From positions 1,174,991 through 1,238,990 of the forward strand of contig RHPI01002090.1 in NCBI GenBank assembly GCA_009103225.1: a DNA stretch of 64,000 nucleotides, read 5' to 3'. The translations under genes and the position numbers were made by a program. Below the pieces are notes generated by a model, which ran no database searches, had not been told where the DNA came from, and saw nothing but the letters and a program-made list of their open reading frames with translations. Of this stretch, positions 44,925 to 59,500 are shown piece by piece. Every line of letters starts with the position of its first letter. Position 1 is the first letter of the stretch. Origin of the DNA: Chlorokybus atmophyticus. Taxonomy: Eukaryota; Streptophyta; Chlorokybophyceae; Chlorokybales; Chlorokybaceae.

Positions 44925-47900
44925 CTGGTTAGCAGTGCTGGTTTCAAGATTAGCAATCACAAGTGTACACAATTCGTTTCACTACATTATAGCCTGGTAT
45001 GGCTGCTGCAGCGAGACACAGCTGTACCACACCGCACGTGAGCACAGCCATGGGTTTGCCACCACTGCTTCACATTGTGGTAAATTATGCTTGCATTGGC
45101 GTAAGATTGATAGCGGCACGAATTTTGCTGCATTTTGCCTAGTGTCAGTACTGCTCACTGTTATGCATGGTTGTAATCATGAATTGCAAAGCAATATTAC
45201 TGTAGGTGTATCGGCTCCATGCAGCTCTTAGGTGAATTATCCAAGTGTGCGTGCGTGCGTGCCAGCATAGCACAACATCTCACGGGATTGGGCCAGCCCA
45301 ACTTTTGAGCTCTGGCATTGCATTGCACTTGCACTACCTTGTGAATTGGTATGTACATAAATCCGGAAGGCCAATGCATGCGCAGAGTGCTTTGCACACA
45401 TTCGCCATGTTCTGGGAATAACATGCACAGATCATCAACACTATTACAGCTACACAGACACACTATCCTTCGCATTTTTGCACACACTCACCTCACGCCC
45501 ACACATGTTTGACCGCCGTACTACGCTCTCCTATCACCAATCCTACCGCTGACACTAAAGCCCGACCCCATTTGTCGTGCATTATCGACCCGGATCTATA
45601 TCTATATATCATGTGCATGCATCAGCGTTGGTACCTGCAGCTCCACCGTGTAAAACTGACACGCCATATGCGTGTGTACAAAGTATGCAACGCAGAATTC
45701 ACGCATGCATAGGCTTTTCAATCCAATGCATGACACATGCAACTACCACCAGCATATACACACAGCCATCAAGTACACCACCGGGCTGCACTCAGTAATA
45801 TACTACCCACTTATCTACTTTCACTACCGCCCAACACCCCGCTAGTCACACATGAACACACGTTTATCTGCCCACACGGGCTGTTGTTAGTGGTTGGTAG
45901 CATGTACAACACGGCAACATGCATGCTTGTGTGCTTCAGGTTGGTTACACATTTGCTACGTGCCGCTACTGCCTGCTGCCCCACCCCACTTGCACTTAGC
46001 GCACACAGCGTAAATAGAGCACTTAGCTTGTATGCCCCTGTTGGTGTTGATTGAAGTGCCCATCTTCTGCTTGCTGGCTTGCCTGATGTCTGCTAGTTGT
46101 GTTGTTGTGTAATTGTTGCTAGCTGGGTTCGTACTTGCGGAGTGCGTATGCTTAGGGGGCTGGTTCTGTCGTCCGGGTCGCTATCTGGGTCCGGGTCCAG
46201 GCCTAACCTTTCCCTCTGCCCCCCTGTGCTGCCCTGCAGGTAGCCCTCTTGCTGTCGCCCATTCCTACCTGCCCTGCTTGCGTCTTGCACATAGCCAGCC
46301 CCCTTAGCTAGGATAGTTGTTAGGCTTCCTAGTTGCTGGTGCTTAGGGCAATGTGATGTGATGTGCTGTGCGTGTGGTATGGTGTGTTGCTGATGTCACT
46401 GGGGGCCCCTCGGTTTTACTTGCTGCTTACCGATTCTACACGACTTATACCTTATGCATAGCAGCGACAACGACTCCGTCGTCCTCTGCCTCCCTGCGTG
46501 TTTGCTGGCCGCAAGGCAGCGGGTGTCTGTCTTGTGCAATACGCACTGCGAACGTCAGCAGTGCTGCGCGTGCTATGCTTCAGCGCCCCAGCTTGTGCGC
46601 AGTGCTTAGGCAGTGCAGTTCCGGTTAGGGTTAGGTTGGGTTGGTGGTGGGGTTAAGCGACCATGTCCTTGGCACGGGCAGGCTTGCTCCCCGTGCTGTC
46701 TTCAGCGTTGGCTGTAACCGGCAGTTGTCCTACTGCGCCCTGTCGACTCCGCCCTCTCCTCACCACCATCATGTACAGCAGTAGGGGCGGTGTGCAGTAC
46801 ACGTAGGTATCTTTCTTCTGCACGCGTTGTCGCAGCGCGCTCAGCAGAATCTTCATGGAGTAGCCATCTGCATTCATGGCCAGCAACAATCCGCCATCGC
46901 TCCCTGTGTGGCTGTTCGAAGAGTGCCCACACATGTGGAAGTTATGACGACCTTGTTGGAGGATGTGGCCTCACTGCCCAGCTGGCGACATGTTTGTTTG
47001 CTTGGTGCTTAAGTAAGTAGAGGGGCCATGCAAGTAAACGTAGTACATACCTCACAAATACCAACAGGCAACCACAGACACATTACCTCACCAACCTGTG
47101 CACTGGAGGGATGTGAATGTACTGGATACACGTGGGGCTGTTGTGGTAGGAGGTTGTTGCATGTTATTTCGGCTGCGAACTCTACTGTGCCCATGACAGT
47201 ATAACACTGGTCGCAACGGAGCATTATAATGCACATTTGAGGGGGTTTATTGGAAGTCAAAAGTCTGCCTCCCGATTGTTGTAGAAAACTGCAACCTGTG
47301 ACTGGACTCAACGCCCTAACATGCCACTCACTGCTAGCCCTGTTACTGTCAGCGCACCGCATGCTGTGTCTTCCAGCATTTATTCTCAGGGCACGACACT
47401 GCACATGTCCAGATTGGCTTACGACCACTGCAAACGTGCCAGCAAAGCCCAAACACTTCTGCTCCAAGGTGCATACAACAGCATAGACTTGTCACTATCT
47501 GGTCAGCATTGGGAGTTGCAAACTCTGTAATTTCTCGATGTCCGGCCCTGCAAGCTCCCACAACAGACAACCTTGGATACAAGTGGGGGCAGTTATACTG
47601 CAGCACATTGATTCTTTAGTCCAGCAAGGCCTGCTTGAGTGCTCAACCTGTAGTAACCAATTGGCCGCACTGTCGCATCGCCATGTTACGCGCCGCCTGG
47701 TTGGCTGTGCTGAACACAGCTTTGCTAAACCAGTTTAACTAACATACATAGCCTTGCCGAGCTGAGCAGAAGCGCCCACATTGCAAGAGTAACCAATTTG
47801 TCCCACAACGCTTTTGACCGTACCGCTGCTGGAACAGATGTGGAGCAAAAACACCAGCGCCGTTCTCAAGACATGCAGAAGATGTTGTCGCGAAAGGATT

Positions 47901-48017
47901 AAGAGCATACGTTGGACAAGCCACCTGGGGTTCCCACACCATGGCCGACATTGCTACACCAATGTGTGACCGCTTGCAACCTGCATGCAGCCATCCTTGT
48001 AGAACTCTGGAGCTCCA
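44925..48017. other. 3.1 kb without a supported gene
   Basis: Several open frames of 60-150 codons exist (for example minus 46,653-46,934 and minus 47,009-47,467). None has a recognisable domain or chains to neighbours. The stretch 45,800-46,640 is C/T-rich. A short telomere-like GGTTAGGGTTAGG lies at 46,623. The region could hide a divergent gene with small exons, but it cannot be shown from sequence alone. Confidence 0.45.
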
Positions 48018-50329
48018 CTATCTGACCTTCATCATCTTCATTTTGGGGGCTTTCTGCTTCTTGGGCTTAGCATCCTTTTCCCTTTCTTCCTTCTGTTTCC
48101 TGAGCCTTTCCGCATTGTCTTCTTTTGCTTTCTCTTCCTTAACCTTGTTGCGCACAGCTTCAGCCTTGGCTTTGGCCTGCATACGCCATGGCAGCTCAGC
48201 ACGTGCAAATGTAGGACAACCACCAAGCCGTCGATTAGCCATACCTGGGCACTCAGCTTGCAACGCCCGACAGTATCGACAAGATAAGGTACTATGTTCA
48301 GTAGCTTTGTCATGTCGGCCATTTGGGCTTTTGGCGGAACACTGAAAACAAAGCGTAGAACCCTCTTGTGTAGAGACATCGAATCCTGATCTGTGATGTG
48401 AAGTGACTGAAAGTACTGGCCGCACTTCTCAAAGGCCTTCTCCGAGAACACCTGCAGCACAGATGGAGCGGCTGTCAGTATGAATACACGTCTGTAACTA
48501 GAAGGCCCACAATCTTTGTAGTGACACAAACTTTTGATGGCAATACAACTGCCTGCACCAACCTGCTCCATGAGAACATCAGTGATCAACTCGGTATGCA
48601 GCTCTCGTGATTCGCTGTAAACAGCAAGCGCCTCCGGCCAGTTCTTCTTGCGTTCAATGGGCACTTCTGAGGGCGTGGTGTATGTTTGCAAGTCACCCAG
48701 GTTCCTGTGCATAACTTTGCCTTGTTTCCGCTTGGCTACAGCAAACACTATGGGTGGCATAGCATCTTCTGCCATGTACACTTCAATTGTAAGCCGGTCA
48801 TCGGTGGGAAACACTAAATAGTACAACAGGGCAAACAGGTCTTGACGATCCCGAAGCTGCAACTCTGCAAGCATGCCATCACAGTAACGACGACCACTGG
48901 CATAAAGCTTCCACAGGCTGTGGGAATCTTTGCACAACGCCTGCCAGACATGAATAGCGTGACTCGCTACTTCTGCATGTCAAGCACGACTGTTCCAGTG
49001 CTATTACATCAAGTGTGCTCATACCTTCTTTGGAGTATTCACGCCTTCGCCCTTGTCCACCTCATTCAAGGTAGCATAGTAACCCACCAGGCTAAAATTA
49101 CGCGGAAACAGTGCGTCTGGACTCCCTATGTATTGCTGTGCCCATGCATTCGCTATCTGCTGATTCGCGCGCCTGCACATGCGACGTGTTACACAGTTGA
49201 GAACACTCCCTCATTGCATATGTCTATTACGAACAGCAGCTTTACACAAGCCCAATGCATGCGACATGCTGTTCGATGCTGTATGCAGACTTACGAGTTG
49301 TACAGGAAGTTGGCAACATAAATTGAAACAAAAGCCAAGCCAAGGATCTCCCATCTATAGTCGCTTAAACTTTTGCGCGGGGGTGTTGCTTTACTTGGCT
49401 GAGCCGTTTCCCCTGGTGCTCCAAGTTCATCAATGTCAGGCTCATCTTCAGCGACATCTGTCTCGTCTTGCCAGTCTTCTACTGCAGGCAGCGTGTCTTT
49501 GAGCTCGTCACGTAGTACCTGGTTACATGATTGAAGTGTTGAACCAGTCCACTTGACTTGCTGCATGCGCATACCTCCCGCACCCCAGTGCCACTCAGAG
49601 CGCACAAGGTAGCACAGCATGTAATGCCAGCAACCATTCTTACAACTGCGTGTTACGATCTTTCCACAACAAAACTTATGTGGCGCTAACTTATACAGGG
49701 GGCAGCAACACAGCACTATAAAGCAGGCTTTCAACGGCTTGTGAGGCTCAACACGTGAGTACGCAGGTTGAAGTCCTGGCAGTGAAAATACATAGCCACA
49801 ACAATACCTCCGTCATTTTCAATCCAGTTCAGCGCACTTATGTAGATGCAAAGGCATGTGCGCTGAAAAGGCGCGGCTTGCTCAGCACCAACTATTTCAG
49901 GCATGGATGTAGCTGCGGAATTCAGCCTAGCCAGCCAGCATGGCTGCAAAGACAGCAACGACTCGCATGCAGAGCAAGAAACCACACGGCCAGTGCTAAG
50001 ACATTATAGATATGATCATTCGCAACTATGAACTACTGCCATACTGAGCTCACTACACATGCAATGCTGTTGTGATGTACAGCACCTACATGGCAGTTAT
50101 TGTTCCTTAAACCGCTGCAACCGGCAACGTTGAGACTAACCTGGGCGCGAGCGGGATTAACGGTTTTGGGAGCAACCTCATCCTCCTCCTCCCAGTCGTC
50201 CCAGTCGTCTCCAAACCCTTCCAGCTCGTCCGTGGACACGGCAGCGGCGGCCGGGACGACTGCGGATGCCACCAGCAGCACCACCAGGAGCATCAACGAC
50301 CCCCATCTTTGGGGACGGCTAGAAGGCAT
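48018..50329 (-). CDS. CCDC47-like ER membrane protein
   Basis: CCDC47 is the calcium-binding subunit of the PAT complex, which assists insertion and folding of multipass membrane proteins at the ER translocon. Six exons fit in phase: 50141-50329, 49295-49518, 49025-49172, 48563-48940, 48245-48451 and 48018-48176 (1305 nt, 434 residues; animal about 480). A signal peptide covers residues 1-29, followed by an acidic lumenal stretch (DDWDDWEEEDE). One transmembrane segment (WEILGLAFVSIYVANFLY) precedes the DUF1682 cytosolic domain: NFSLVGYYATLNEV, LYASGRRYCDGMLAEL, VFSEKAFEKCGQYF and RFVFSVPPK. The C-terminal coiled coil is Lys/Glu-rich and ends KMKMMKVR, as in the family. A small extra exon of 21 nt near 49,780 is possible. 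Confidence 0.92.
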
Positions 50330-51808
50330 GGTCAACGTAAACAACGATAGAAATCGACAAAACAACCCTATGCACCAGAGGCCACCACCGCCGCCATCGA
50401 CGTCGCCACAGCCATGCCCGGCGCCGTTCGCGCCACCAGTGTCACCACCAACGTCGATAACTTTTGGTCAGCACTTCCAATGTCGGCGCGGCTGCAACAA
50501 CCAGTTAAAGCGTCGGCGCATGCGCGAAAGCTGAAGCAGCGTGTTGACTGCTGCTCGGCTCGGCTTGGGTGGGTTGTCGATGGCGTTCCTGCTGTCGATG
50601 TAGCCGGCAGCGTTGTGCACAAGCGAGCATGTCACCCTATATATGCGCCTGTATGCGCGTAGATTGGCCAATTTGGCTATGAAGTCGCCAGGTATGGCAA
50701 CATCATGGTTACGCGATTGATGTTGCGTGCTGCGCGTTTCAGCTAGCTCGTGAACGCCTTTTTGCACTTGCTTGCAATTGCTTGTGCCAGTTGATCTCTT
50801 TGCGCGTTCAATGTACGTCCGACCAGCGGCCTAGATGCTCTCTTTTCATTCGGCCGAGTTGGAACTGTGAGATGGATGTTGATCACTATGCAGGCATGCA
50901 TGCATGCATAAACCGGGTTTGGTTTTCTTGTGTGCATGCTTATATACAAGATCAATATCGCGTTGGCATGGTTCTGCATTGGCATGGCTCTTGAAATGGC
51001 ATAGCAACGCTTTGATCAAGGAAATCATATGATACATGCATGGAACTGGTTGGACGGTGCAAAGCGTTGCCTAAAGCAGCATGCCACTCTTCAGCTTCCT
51101 CAATTGATGACCTGCGGCACGCCATACCCAACCGTGTGGAACTTCACAAGGTATTTCAGGTTTGGCAAAGCTCAACAGCAACCGTGGTTACAGTGCTGGA
51201 GTCACCACTCGTGAATTACATTGCAAGGCAAGGAAACACATCAACAACCAAGCCTGGTAAGAAAACATGACACAACAACCAGCAAGCTTGGTTCATTACG
51301 CAGCAACCCGGTACACTACTACGTTGGTGCTCAACAACAAGCATGCAGCAAAATTACACAGCAACGTAATGGCAAAGTTGAGCCTGCCTTGGGCCGCCTT
51401 TCAGCCAACGAATGCTGCCTTGACGCAATGAGTTGCAGCTTCATAGCAGCAGCAACTATTGGTTGGCTGGCTCGGCTAAGCCTCAGCGTGCACTGCTGCT
51501 TGCAAAATGGGCGCAGTTATCCAAAGGGCGTTTGCCGCAGCGCTGTACATTTCTATAACAACAATAGACACCGTGATTAGGAGACGGTATGTGAGCGAGG
51601 CGTTCAGGGCGTGCAGACGGTCTCAGCCTGTTGTCGCTAACATACTGACGCATGCTGGTTGCCCGTAAGCAATTTCGCGATGTCGATCTGATGCAATGCA
51701 CTGCTGTCGGCGTTGCCTTGGTTGTGTCACCGGTGGACACCAAAGCATGGGCACATTCCCGCATGCAGCTACCAAATGCTGCTGTCTTTTACAACTTCAG
51801 GTGCCAAT
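50330..51808. other. Intergenic right of CCDC47
   Basis: The left end is the CCDC47 promoter by position. A plus-strand frame at 51,040-51,270 has unremarkable composition and no motif. Nothing else is supported. Confidence 0.5.
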
Positions 51809-52584
51809 GTTCCTTGGGTTGTTACCGCTTGCACAGTGTTACAGTGATAACAATGTTCAAACCAGGTGGGGAACCATCCTGAAGGCCGGAGCATGCACAA
51901 CACTTGCGGTCACATCACTCCTTTTGCTAATATTGCATTGGGCTTAAAGAAAAGCCGCTGTCTGCTGGCAACCTGGGGTCACTGCTAAAGAACTACTGTT
52001 CCTCGGTTGTTATCGCTTGCACAATGTTAGAGTGATCACAATGAAGGAACTAGGTGGGGAACCATATTGAAGGCCTGAGCAAGCACATCACCAATTTGAG
52101 GGTGCGTTGATTCAATGCAAAATTGGTGTCAATCATTGCGGTATTTATGTGAAATCCACTGTGATTATCAACATCATATCAATTCCATGCAAAGATCATA
52201 TTGACAGCATAACACAGTATTGTTCATTATGCAATTGATACAGAATACATACGAGATCGATGCACCACTGCTTGACAACATTCCATGCAAAATCCATATC
52301 AATGTGTGGTAAAGACCATTATTTCCATACAAGTTGTATGATACCATATGCTGCATTAGATTCATACAACTTCGCACATAGCATATAGTGATTTGCCCTC
52401 ACAAGCAGCACTTGTAGCAATGCAGCAAAGATAAACAGAATAATGTTGTTACCAAAACATACAACTTGCTAATATAACACACAACCCATCTACTTGCTAC
52501 TCTACTAACATTGTTCAAGCTCTACAAAAATAACCAACTAAGCAACACCCTACAACCACTAACAACCACACTACCAGCCATACT

Positions 52585-52773
<189 letters not shown>

Positions 52774-53130
52774 NCGCCGCCCCCGCCACCGCCTGCATCA
52801 CCGCTGCACAACTCACAACGCTAAGTCATTTCAAAACCTTACTGCAAGCCGTTGTATGATTGCATCCAACGGTCACGCACACAAGTAACGGACCTTCCAA
52901 CGATCGAATCAAGTTCAAGCCATCAGTACAACATTTACGGGGTGGTCCATTCATTATGCTATACCTGCTCAAGTTTGTACTCAACATAATTGACCATTAA
53001 TATATAAATATATACATACGTATAATTAGGTCACCAGTCAGTGCAAGAACATTACATTCTTACTTGTGATACAGATATCATAATGCAATAATTATATTAC
53101 ATGTGCATGTGTAGGTATACACATCAACTT

Positions 53131-53212
53131 ACACACACACACGCACACATTATGTACACACACACACGCCCGCAGCGCGCACGCGCACACACTCACACTC
53201 ACGCACACGCAC
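53131..53212. repeat. Impure AC/GC-rich alternating tract
   Basis: Alternating purine-pyrimidine DNA (CACACACACG, GCGCGCACGCGCACAC) could adopt left-handed DNA. It is the second such tract in the inverted-repeat element. Confidence 0.85.
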
Positions 53213-53710
53213 AATCGCAACCGATACGATTATGCATACACACACGACACAATAGGATATTAATATAAAAGTCAATATTGACTTGCATGTGGACAATGTT
53301 GTTAAATTAAATATTGTTGATTAATGGCTCTTTTACTGAATCCATGCCACATCAATGTAAGTTGAGTTCGTATTGAAACAATACGCAATTGTCAATGAAT
53401 TGATACAAATCACACACATAATATATTATCGACTATTGTTGTTTAACATTGATATGCAATGCATCCGCACAAACTCAATACGATATCCAATGCGTGCAAT
53501 CGACATCAATATCATTATAATGTAAATTTCGTATAAATTGCATATTGAATGCTATCAATTCAACCGCATGTATGAATGCAATGCTGATATCCGTATGAAT
53601 TCAATGTACCCTCAAATTGGTGACGCACACTTGCAGTCACATCACTCCTTCTGCTAGTATTGCATTGGGTTAAAAACCGCTGTCTGCTGGCAACATGTGG
53701 TCACTGCTAC

Positions 53711-56543
53711 AGCTATTCCGGAACAACTATGCTTTTTGTTTGCTTCGCGAGTGACAGCTTTGTGCTTCCAGCACGTGTAGTTGTGGGAAGTGTGTTCGTG
53801 GCAGGCAACATTGCTGCTTGTGCTGTGTCTCTGCGCCATCACAACAAGCTGTTTCGTGCGCAACTGGTAGCACTATCGGTCCGCAGCCGAGTTCGTCAGC
53901 ATTGTATGGACATGTGCAGGCCCTTGACATCTTTTTCATTGAAACGATTTGTGGTCGTGCCTGAGACCTGGCTTTGCGGTTGACAGAGAAGGGGCTGGAG
54001 ATGTAGAGACGTTCGAGTCAAGGTGAGTTGTATTGCTCACGCACAGGTCGTAAAAGGTACACCTCGCAACTATTATATCTACGCTATACCGCCGTGGTGC
54101 TATCTGTCATCAGTGCATGGGTCATATCTTGCAGCTTCAGTAGTGGCAAGGTCGTGGCTTTCATCACGTTGCTGGTGCATTCGAGCAAATCCAAATATGC
54201 ATGTACCCAGCTGAGCAAAGGGGGATCTTTATCGTGAACCGATGTTGTGCAATCATTGCACAAAAGTTTTGTCGCACCACGTGGCAGGCAGTTACAGATT
54301 CGTACAATATTGTATTGCAATAGCGAAAGCAGCGGTATGTGCCTTGCATCAACAACTGCGCATTAACAATCGCAGTTGCGCTAATGTGCTGGTGACCAAG
54401 TGACATACGCCTGATGCAGTGCCACTGTAAAGCACATGCGCAAGGCGTTTCAATGATGTTTCGTTCCGCTATTCAAATGACCATTGAACAAAAATGCAAA
54501 GCAGATTGATGACAGTTGAGCCAGGAACGCACTATTAAGACCATCAAGAGGTGGCAAAAGTTCTCTAGCAAAGCTTCGCTTGCAATTTTGCAGTCCAGAT
54601 GCTAGTTTGCAACACTTGTTCCGCGCGAAAGAAACGGGTTGGCAGTGCATGTGTGATGCTGTCTATGATGCTAGGCGGTCTTTTCACCATGGCAGGTGTC
54701 GTGTGCAAAATTTGACTACTACGTGCCAGTTTTGACTCAACAACCTGTGAGAGCATATGCAGCCAAATCTTATAAGTCACGGTGCATGGTAGCCTGCATT
54801 GCTATGCATCTGTCACCCATCAAAACTCAACGAGTCTGTTGATTGCTGGCACGGTCAGTATCAAGCTAAAGAAATGGCTATAAAATTACCCTTGGTGCAA
54901 CATGCACCACCCTCAACGGTGGGGCAGCGTCAGAAGGTCTAATAGTTTGCTGTGTTGCATGATGAGTATCAAAGAAAACATCTTTGAAGCGCATAGTTGC
55001 CATTGCGACTGCCAGCAGCCAGCAACCTTTCGCAATGGTTTTTGCAGCAAAGCAACTTGCTTTGAACAATAGGACAAAGGCAGATGTGCAGCAGCGTTAG
55101 CCAGAGCAACAGCTGGAAGCACGGTAAGTAGCTCAGGCGTGACATGATGTGAGTGCACGTGCCAGAGATGAAGAGGGATGAGCGGAAGCCACAGCCAGGT
55201 CTTAAGGTACGATGCAGTTGCTTGTACCCTCCACACCACCCAAAAATTGGTGCGTCTTATGCTCTCTTGTAATCATAGTCTTATGATGCCACCAGTGGTG
55301 CATGAGTTGCAGGACTCCATCACGCAACCCACGTATGCAGCGACTGAAACGCATATGCAGGCAGTTGATTGCACCAAAATGGGCTCATGCCGTACATATG
55401 CGGTCGCAAGGAACTATCAGTTGCTGCTGATGAATCGATGCTTGGTTTCTGCGCTCTTGGTGTTAAGTTGGGAAGAAGGCGTCTCGCTACTTCAAAATCG
55501 CATGGCTTTGGACCGACCTTCGTTATAGTCACATGGGTGGGTGACGGCACAACCATTCGCGCTCCAGCAATGGCTTCAACGGCCGACACCACACTCAACG
55601 CGTGGGGCTTGCCCAGCTATGTAACGAGCTCGGAGCTGGCTTTTTGCTACATGGCGAATGTCATGCCGCTATGCGCCTCAAGCGCCTCAGACTAAGTATG
55701 TTGTTGAAGCTATGCTAGAAAACACACATACATGGGGGTGTGGCATTAGTCACATGTGTGTTGAAGTTTCATTCAAAGCCATGCAATTTAGAAGAAGTCA
55801 AACGCTTGAACCTCAACGATGAATTGTAGACTTCGGCACACTGTTGAACATTGTTAATTTGCTATGAGTAATTGTTTGATTCCTGTCCATTGCAATAATT
55901 GGAACCGGGATACCAAGCATGCAATTGGATTGCAAAGCGTCCATTTTAAGCCACGAGAGCAAGCATGCAATACACTTCGTAATTGATGGTAGTTATGCGA
56001 TGTTGAAGTACCTTGCCTGTGGTGTTGCCTTGTGCAATCATTGCACCATGTATGAACATCCCCTTATGCAACATCATGTGGGAGCTGTTGATGACGGGGT
56101 TGGTCATGAAAACATTGGCAATGAGTCGTAAAGGAAGGCTGGCCCGTTGTGATAACATACGTGCAAGATGTCTACCACAATGCCCTCGGAATGTGGGTGG
56201 GCGGCATCCGCGACACCTGCATGTGCCATCAATTATACAGGTTGGTCGATGTTGAAGTCGTGGTCGGTCGTGCTGACAGACCAACATGGCTAATGAACAA
56301 CAGGCGACGCTGATACGATGCGTCTTTCAAGGCGGCCAACTAACCTCTGCTTGACTGCGCACTTCTATAGTACAACCATAAGCATGCACAGACGGGATGT
56401 GCTACTCGATCTTACTAGAATGGGATGCTTACATGTGCAGGGCTTGCTGTCAATGTACATGCTCTGCTGCACCAGAAACCTGCCAGTGTACACCAAAGTA
56501 ACACCTTATTGTTCCGTTTCGCCTACTGCTTGTGCCGACAAGT
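53711..56543. other. 2.8 kb without a supported gene
   Basis: Open frames are short and inconsistent. The longest plus frame of note, 55,369-55,695, has fairly even composition and could be a remnant, but it overlaps another open frame and has no known motif or splice partners. CAACTGCG and CGCAGTTG form an 8-bp hairpin at 54,353-54,378. Confidence 0.45.
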
Positions 56544-59500
56544 CTAATGGTCATGGGCCTGGTGCTTGTTGGAGTTGACAACATAAGACCTGTAAGTTGT
56601 GCTGATCTCAGTGGCAGTCTTGCGAATGTTCTCAAAGGCGCCCTCTTGTCTAGCAACTTTCTGTACACTCCGGGATATTTTCCTCGCAAGCTTGGCGGCC
56701 AGTGCAGACCTTTGGCGCACCGACAACTTTGAAACCTGCCAATGCCAACATTGTCAATTGTTGCTGTATTCCAGAAACATGTGACGCATCCATCTGTTTT
56801 GCGTACCTCATCTGTATCAAACGCTTCTAAGATGCCGCCCCCGCGCCGAGGGACCGCAAGCTCCCGCCAGTCCATCGGGTAAAAGCCAAACTCATTAGCT
56901 AGAGCCTGCACGGCGGTCGCATCAGGTTTCAATCGCAAATCACACAACTGCTGGACCGCAACATTCAGCGTGCAAGCTGACAGAATGTGTTCTCCAAACA
57001 GCACCTGATGCAGTTGCGACCGCTGTGTGCCAATGACACCCTTGACTATCCCCCGATAATCCGCGCTAGCACCCTGTGAAACAATTGTGTTTCCTTGACG
57101 ATCTACAAGCATCTGATCATGGACCGACATGCACACAACATCAGCAACCTGCATGCCGTAGTACACACCTGACCGTGGATTTCTACAGTCGGGACACCGC
57201 GAGCCGCCTGGTCACTCAGAGCTTGTTATCAAGATGTCAAGCGCATGGCATCTCAAGACTTAAATACTGTGCAATAGCGTTTGCAGGTCGTGACGTATCA
57301 ATCAGATGAAATACCTGAGCTGATATCCAATCAAGGTAATCGTCCCATTGCATAGTGGGAGCATCCCGATCGGGCCGCAGGACCCGCCAGCCGCTGGTGG
57401 AAAGCTGGGTCGTGACACGATTTGCCACCTGTGACAGCATCACCAATGTCATAACGATATATCAAATGCCGTCAACAGCAACTACTCGGCTACAATGGTT
57501 GGAAAGGATCCCATGCATTGCTGATCTGCAATAACAAAAAGTGTATTGAGGGTCATCAGGAGCCGCTGACCTCCATGTTGAAGTTTCGCTCGCCTGGAGC
57601 ACCAGTGTCATCCTCTGGGTCAATCCAGTGGCCGGGCACAATGGCGACCATGTTGCGGGTGGCTTTGGTTCCGGCGGTTGCCATAATGTCCACATCATGG
57701 TACTCTTTGGCTTGTAACCTGAGAGCCTTGGCCGTGCGAAACGTGCTGCCAGATCTGATCAAGTCCAACTTAAGGTCATGAGGGACTACCTCTCCTTCTA
57801 GTGTTGGCCTGCGCCCTGAGTAAGCAGTATACCCAAAATTTGATACATTATACTTGTAAGTGTTGTGATGCAGCGAACACTTCATGCATGTGAGAAGGCT
57901 TTCAGTCCCAATGACAATAAAGCCAGCACGAAGATGAATAATGACCTGCAACAACTGGCAGCTCAATGTGGCCTCCGAACACTGCTGTCGTTCTGCGATC
58001 CACAGGGATGGGCTTTTCAAACTGCGACACCAGCTTCGGGTTGCCGGAGTTTCTGTACACGCGAAAGAACTCAACGGGCTGCCAGTCCACCTCCACCGAG
58101 AACAACGGTTTGTGGGCGTTGTCTCTGCTGATCTGCCACGAGCCGCGGAGCGTGATGCCCACCGGGCCAACGCGAACAACGCGCTTGATGGACACAACGG
58201 GGACAGGTAACAACTCCAGAACGGGCCGCACACCTGGTATGATATAATGTTGGGTACCATGCACATGTTGATGATGTATGTAACCTGTACAGATAAAACA
58301 GGCATACCTATGTCCCCCATGCCCACCATGCGTTCAAACTTGATGCGTACTGAAGGATGAAAGCTTACTCCGCCCACACTAACAGTGCCAGCACCAGAAC
58401 CGACAGCCACGTTCCCAAACGGTTTTGTCACAAACAGCGCGTTAGAATCTGTGTCATGGTGGTTTGTACTATGGCTGTTCCCGTTTAGAAGCAAATCGGA
58501 ATCATGCTTGTCGCCCCCTCGCCAGTCCCGGAACGACGGGAATCGCATGGATGCCATGCCGCCCACCTGCAAAGACACAGGGAGAAACGGCCATCGCCAT
58601 GTACCGTTGGAATCTGCGGCCATGGCGTCATGAGTGCAGGCTGATGGCAGAGGACAGGTATGCATGCGTGCATGAAGTTTTGTACTTACTCAGGCCCAGT
58701 GCTTGAGGCAGCGACCACGATCTTCGCACGGTTAGCTGCGGTTGTGCGGGAGCCGTGACACCTTCTCGGCATCTGGCTGTCACCTTCCAGCGATACGCCT
58801 ATACGCACAGAGGTGTCATACAAGCATGTTTCCAGGAGCACTGTTCTGCTTAAACAGAACTGCAACGTTATTGCCACGAGTCAAGGCAAGCCCTTCCATG
58901 CATGCCACAACTGCGATACACGAGAGTCGAGATAAACATGGCTTGATAACGCAGGCATCGTAATGACGTTGACCACGAGCAACGTGTGGCAAGGGCTGTC
59001 ATACACGAACACAGAGCACAGAGCACTTGCATGTGAAGAGAGCATGCATGGGCATCATGAAAAGAAGGACATCATGTCCGTCATACAGAGTGCGCAACGT
59101 ACAGTGGCTGATGCAGGTGCTCATTGCAAGGTGGTGCAACTCATACAAGCATAGTTCACTGTAGACATCTGCTTAAGCAGCACACAAGCAGCCGAGCTCG
59201 CACGTCCCATGCACTTGACACCGTTCTGCATTGCAATGGGAAAGCTCTCAAGGCGGGAAGCAACAAAGCATAAAGAAGTTGTCACAAAAGAAGCAACCCC
59301 AACCAGCAAACAACGCAAGCAATCACGGCGATTGGTCTCGCTGTTGTAGTCTCTCACCCTGGGAGGCCCGTAGCCAATCTTCCTGTCGTTCTCGGCCTCA
59401 GGCTCGAGTCCTCTGCAGCGCACGCCAACGCAGAAGCCCTCGTCGTCGTAGCCGTCCCAGTGGGGGTCCCAGTTGCTGCGCTCCCGCTGCGCCATGCCCC

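Noticed and set aside
55369-55695. 109-codon plus-strand frame with protein-like composition
   Set aside because: Overlaps another open frame of similar length, has no motif and no convincing splice partners; too weak to list as a gene.
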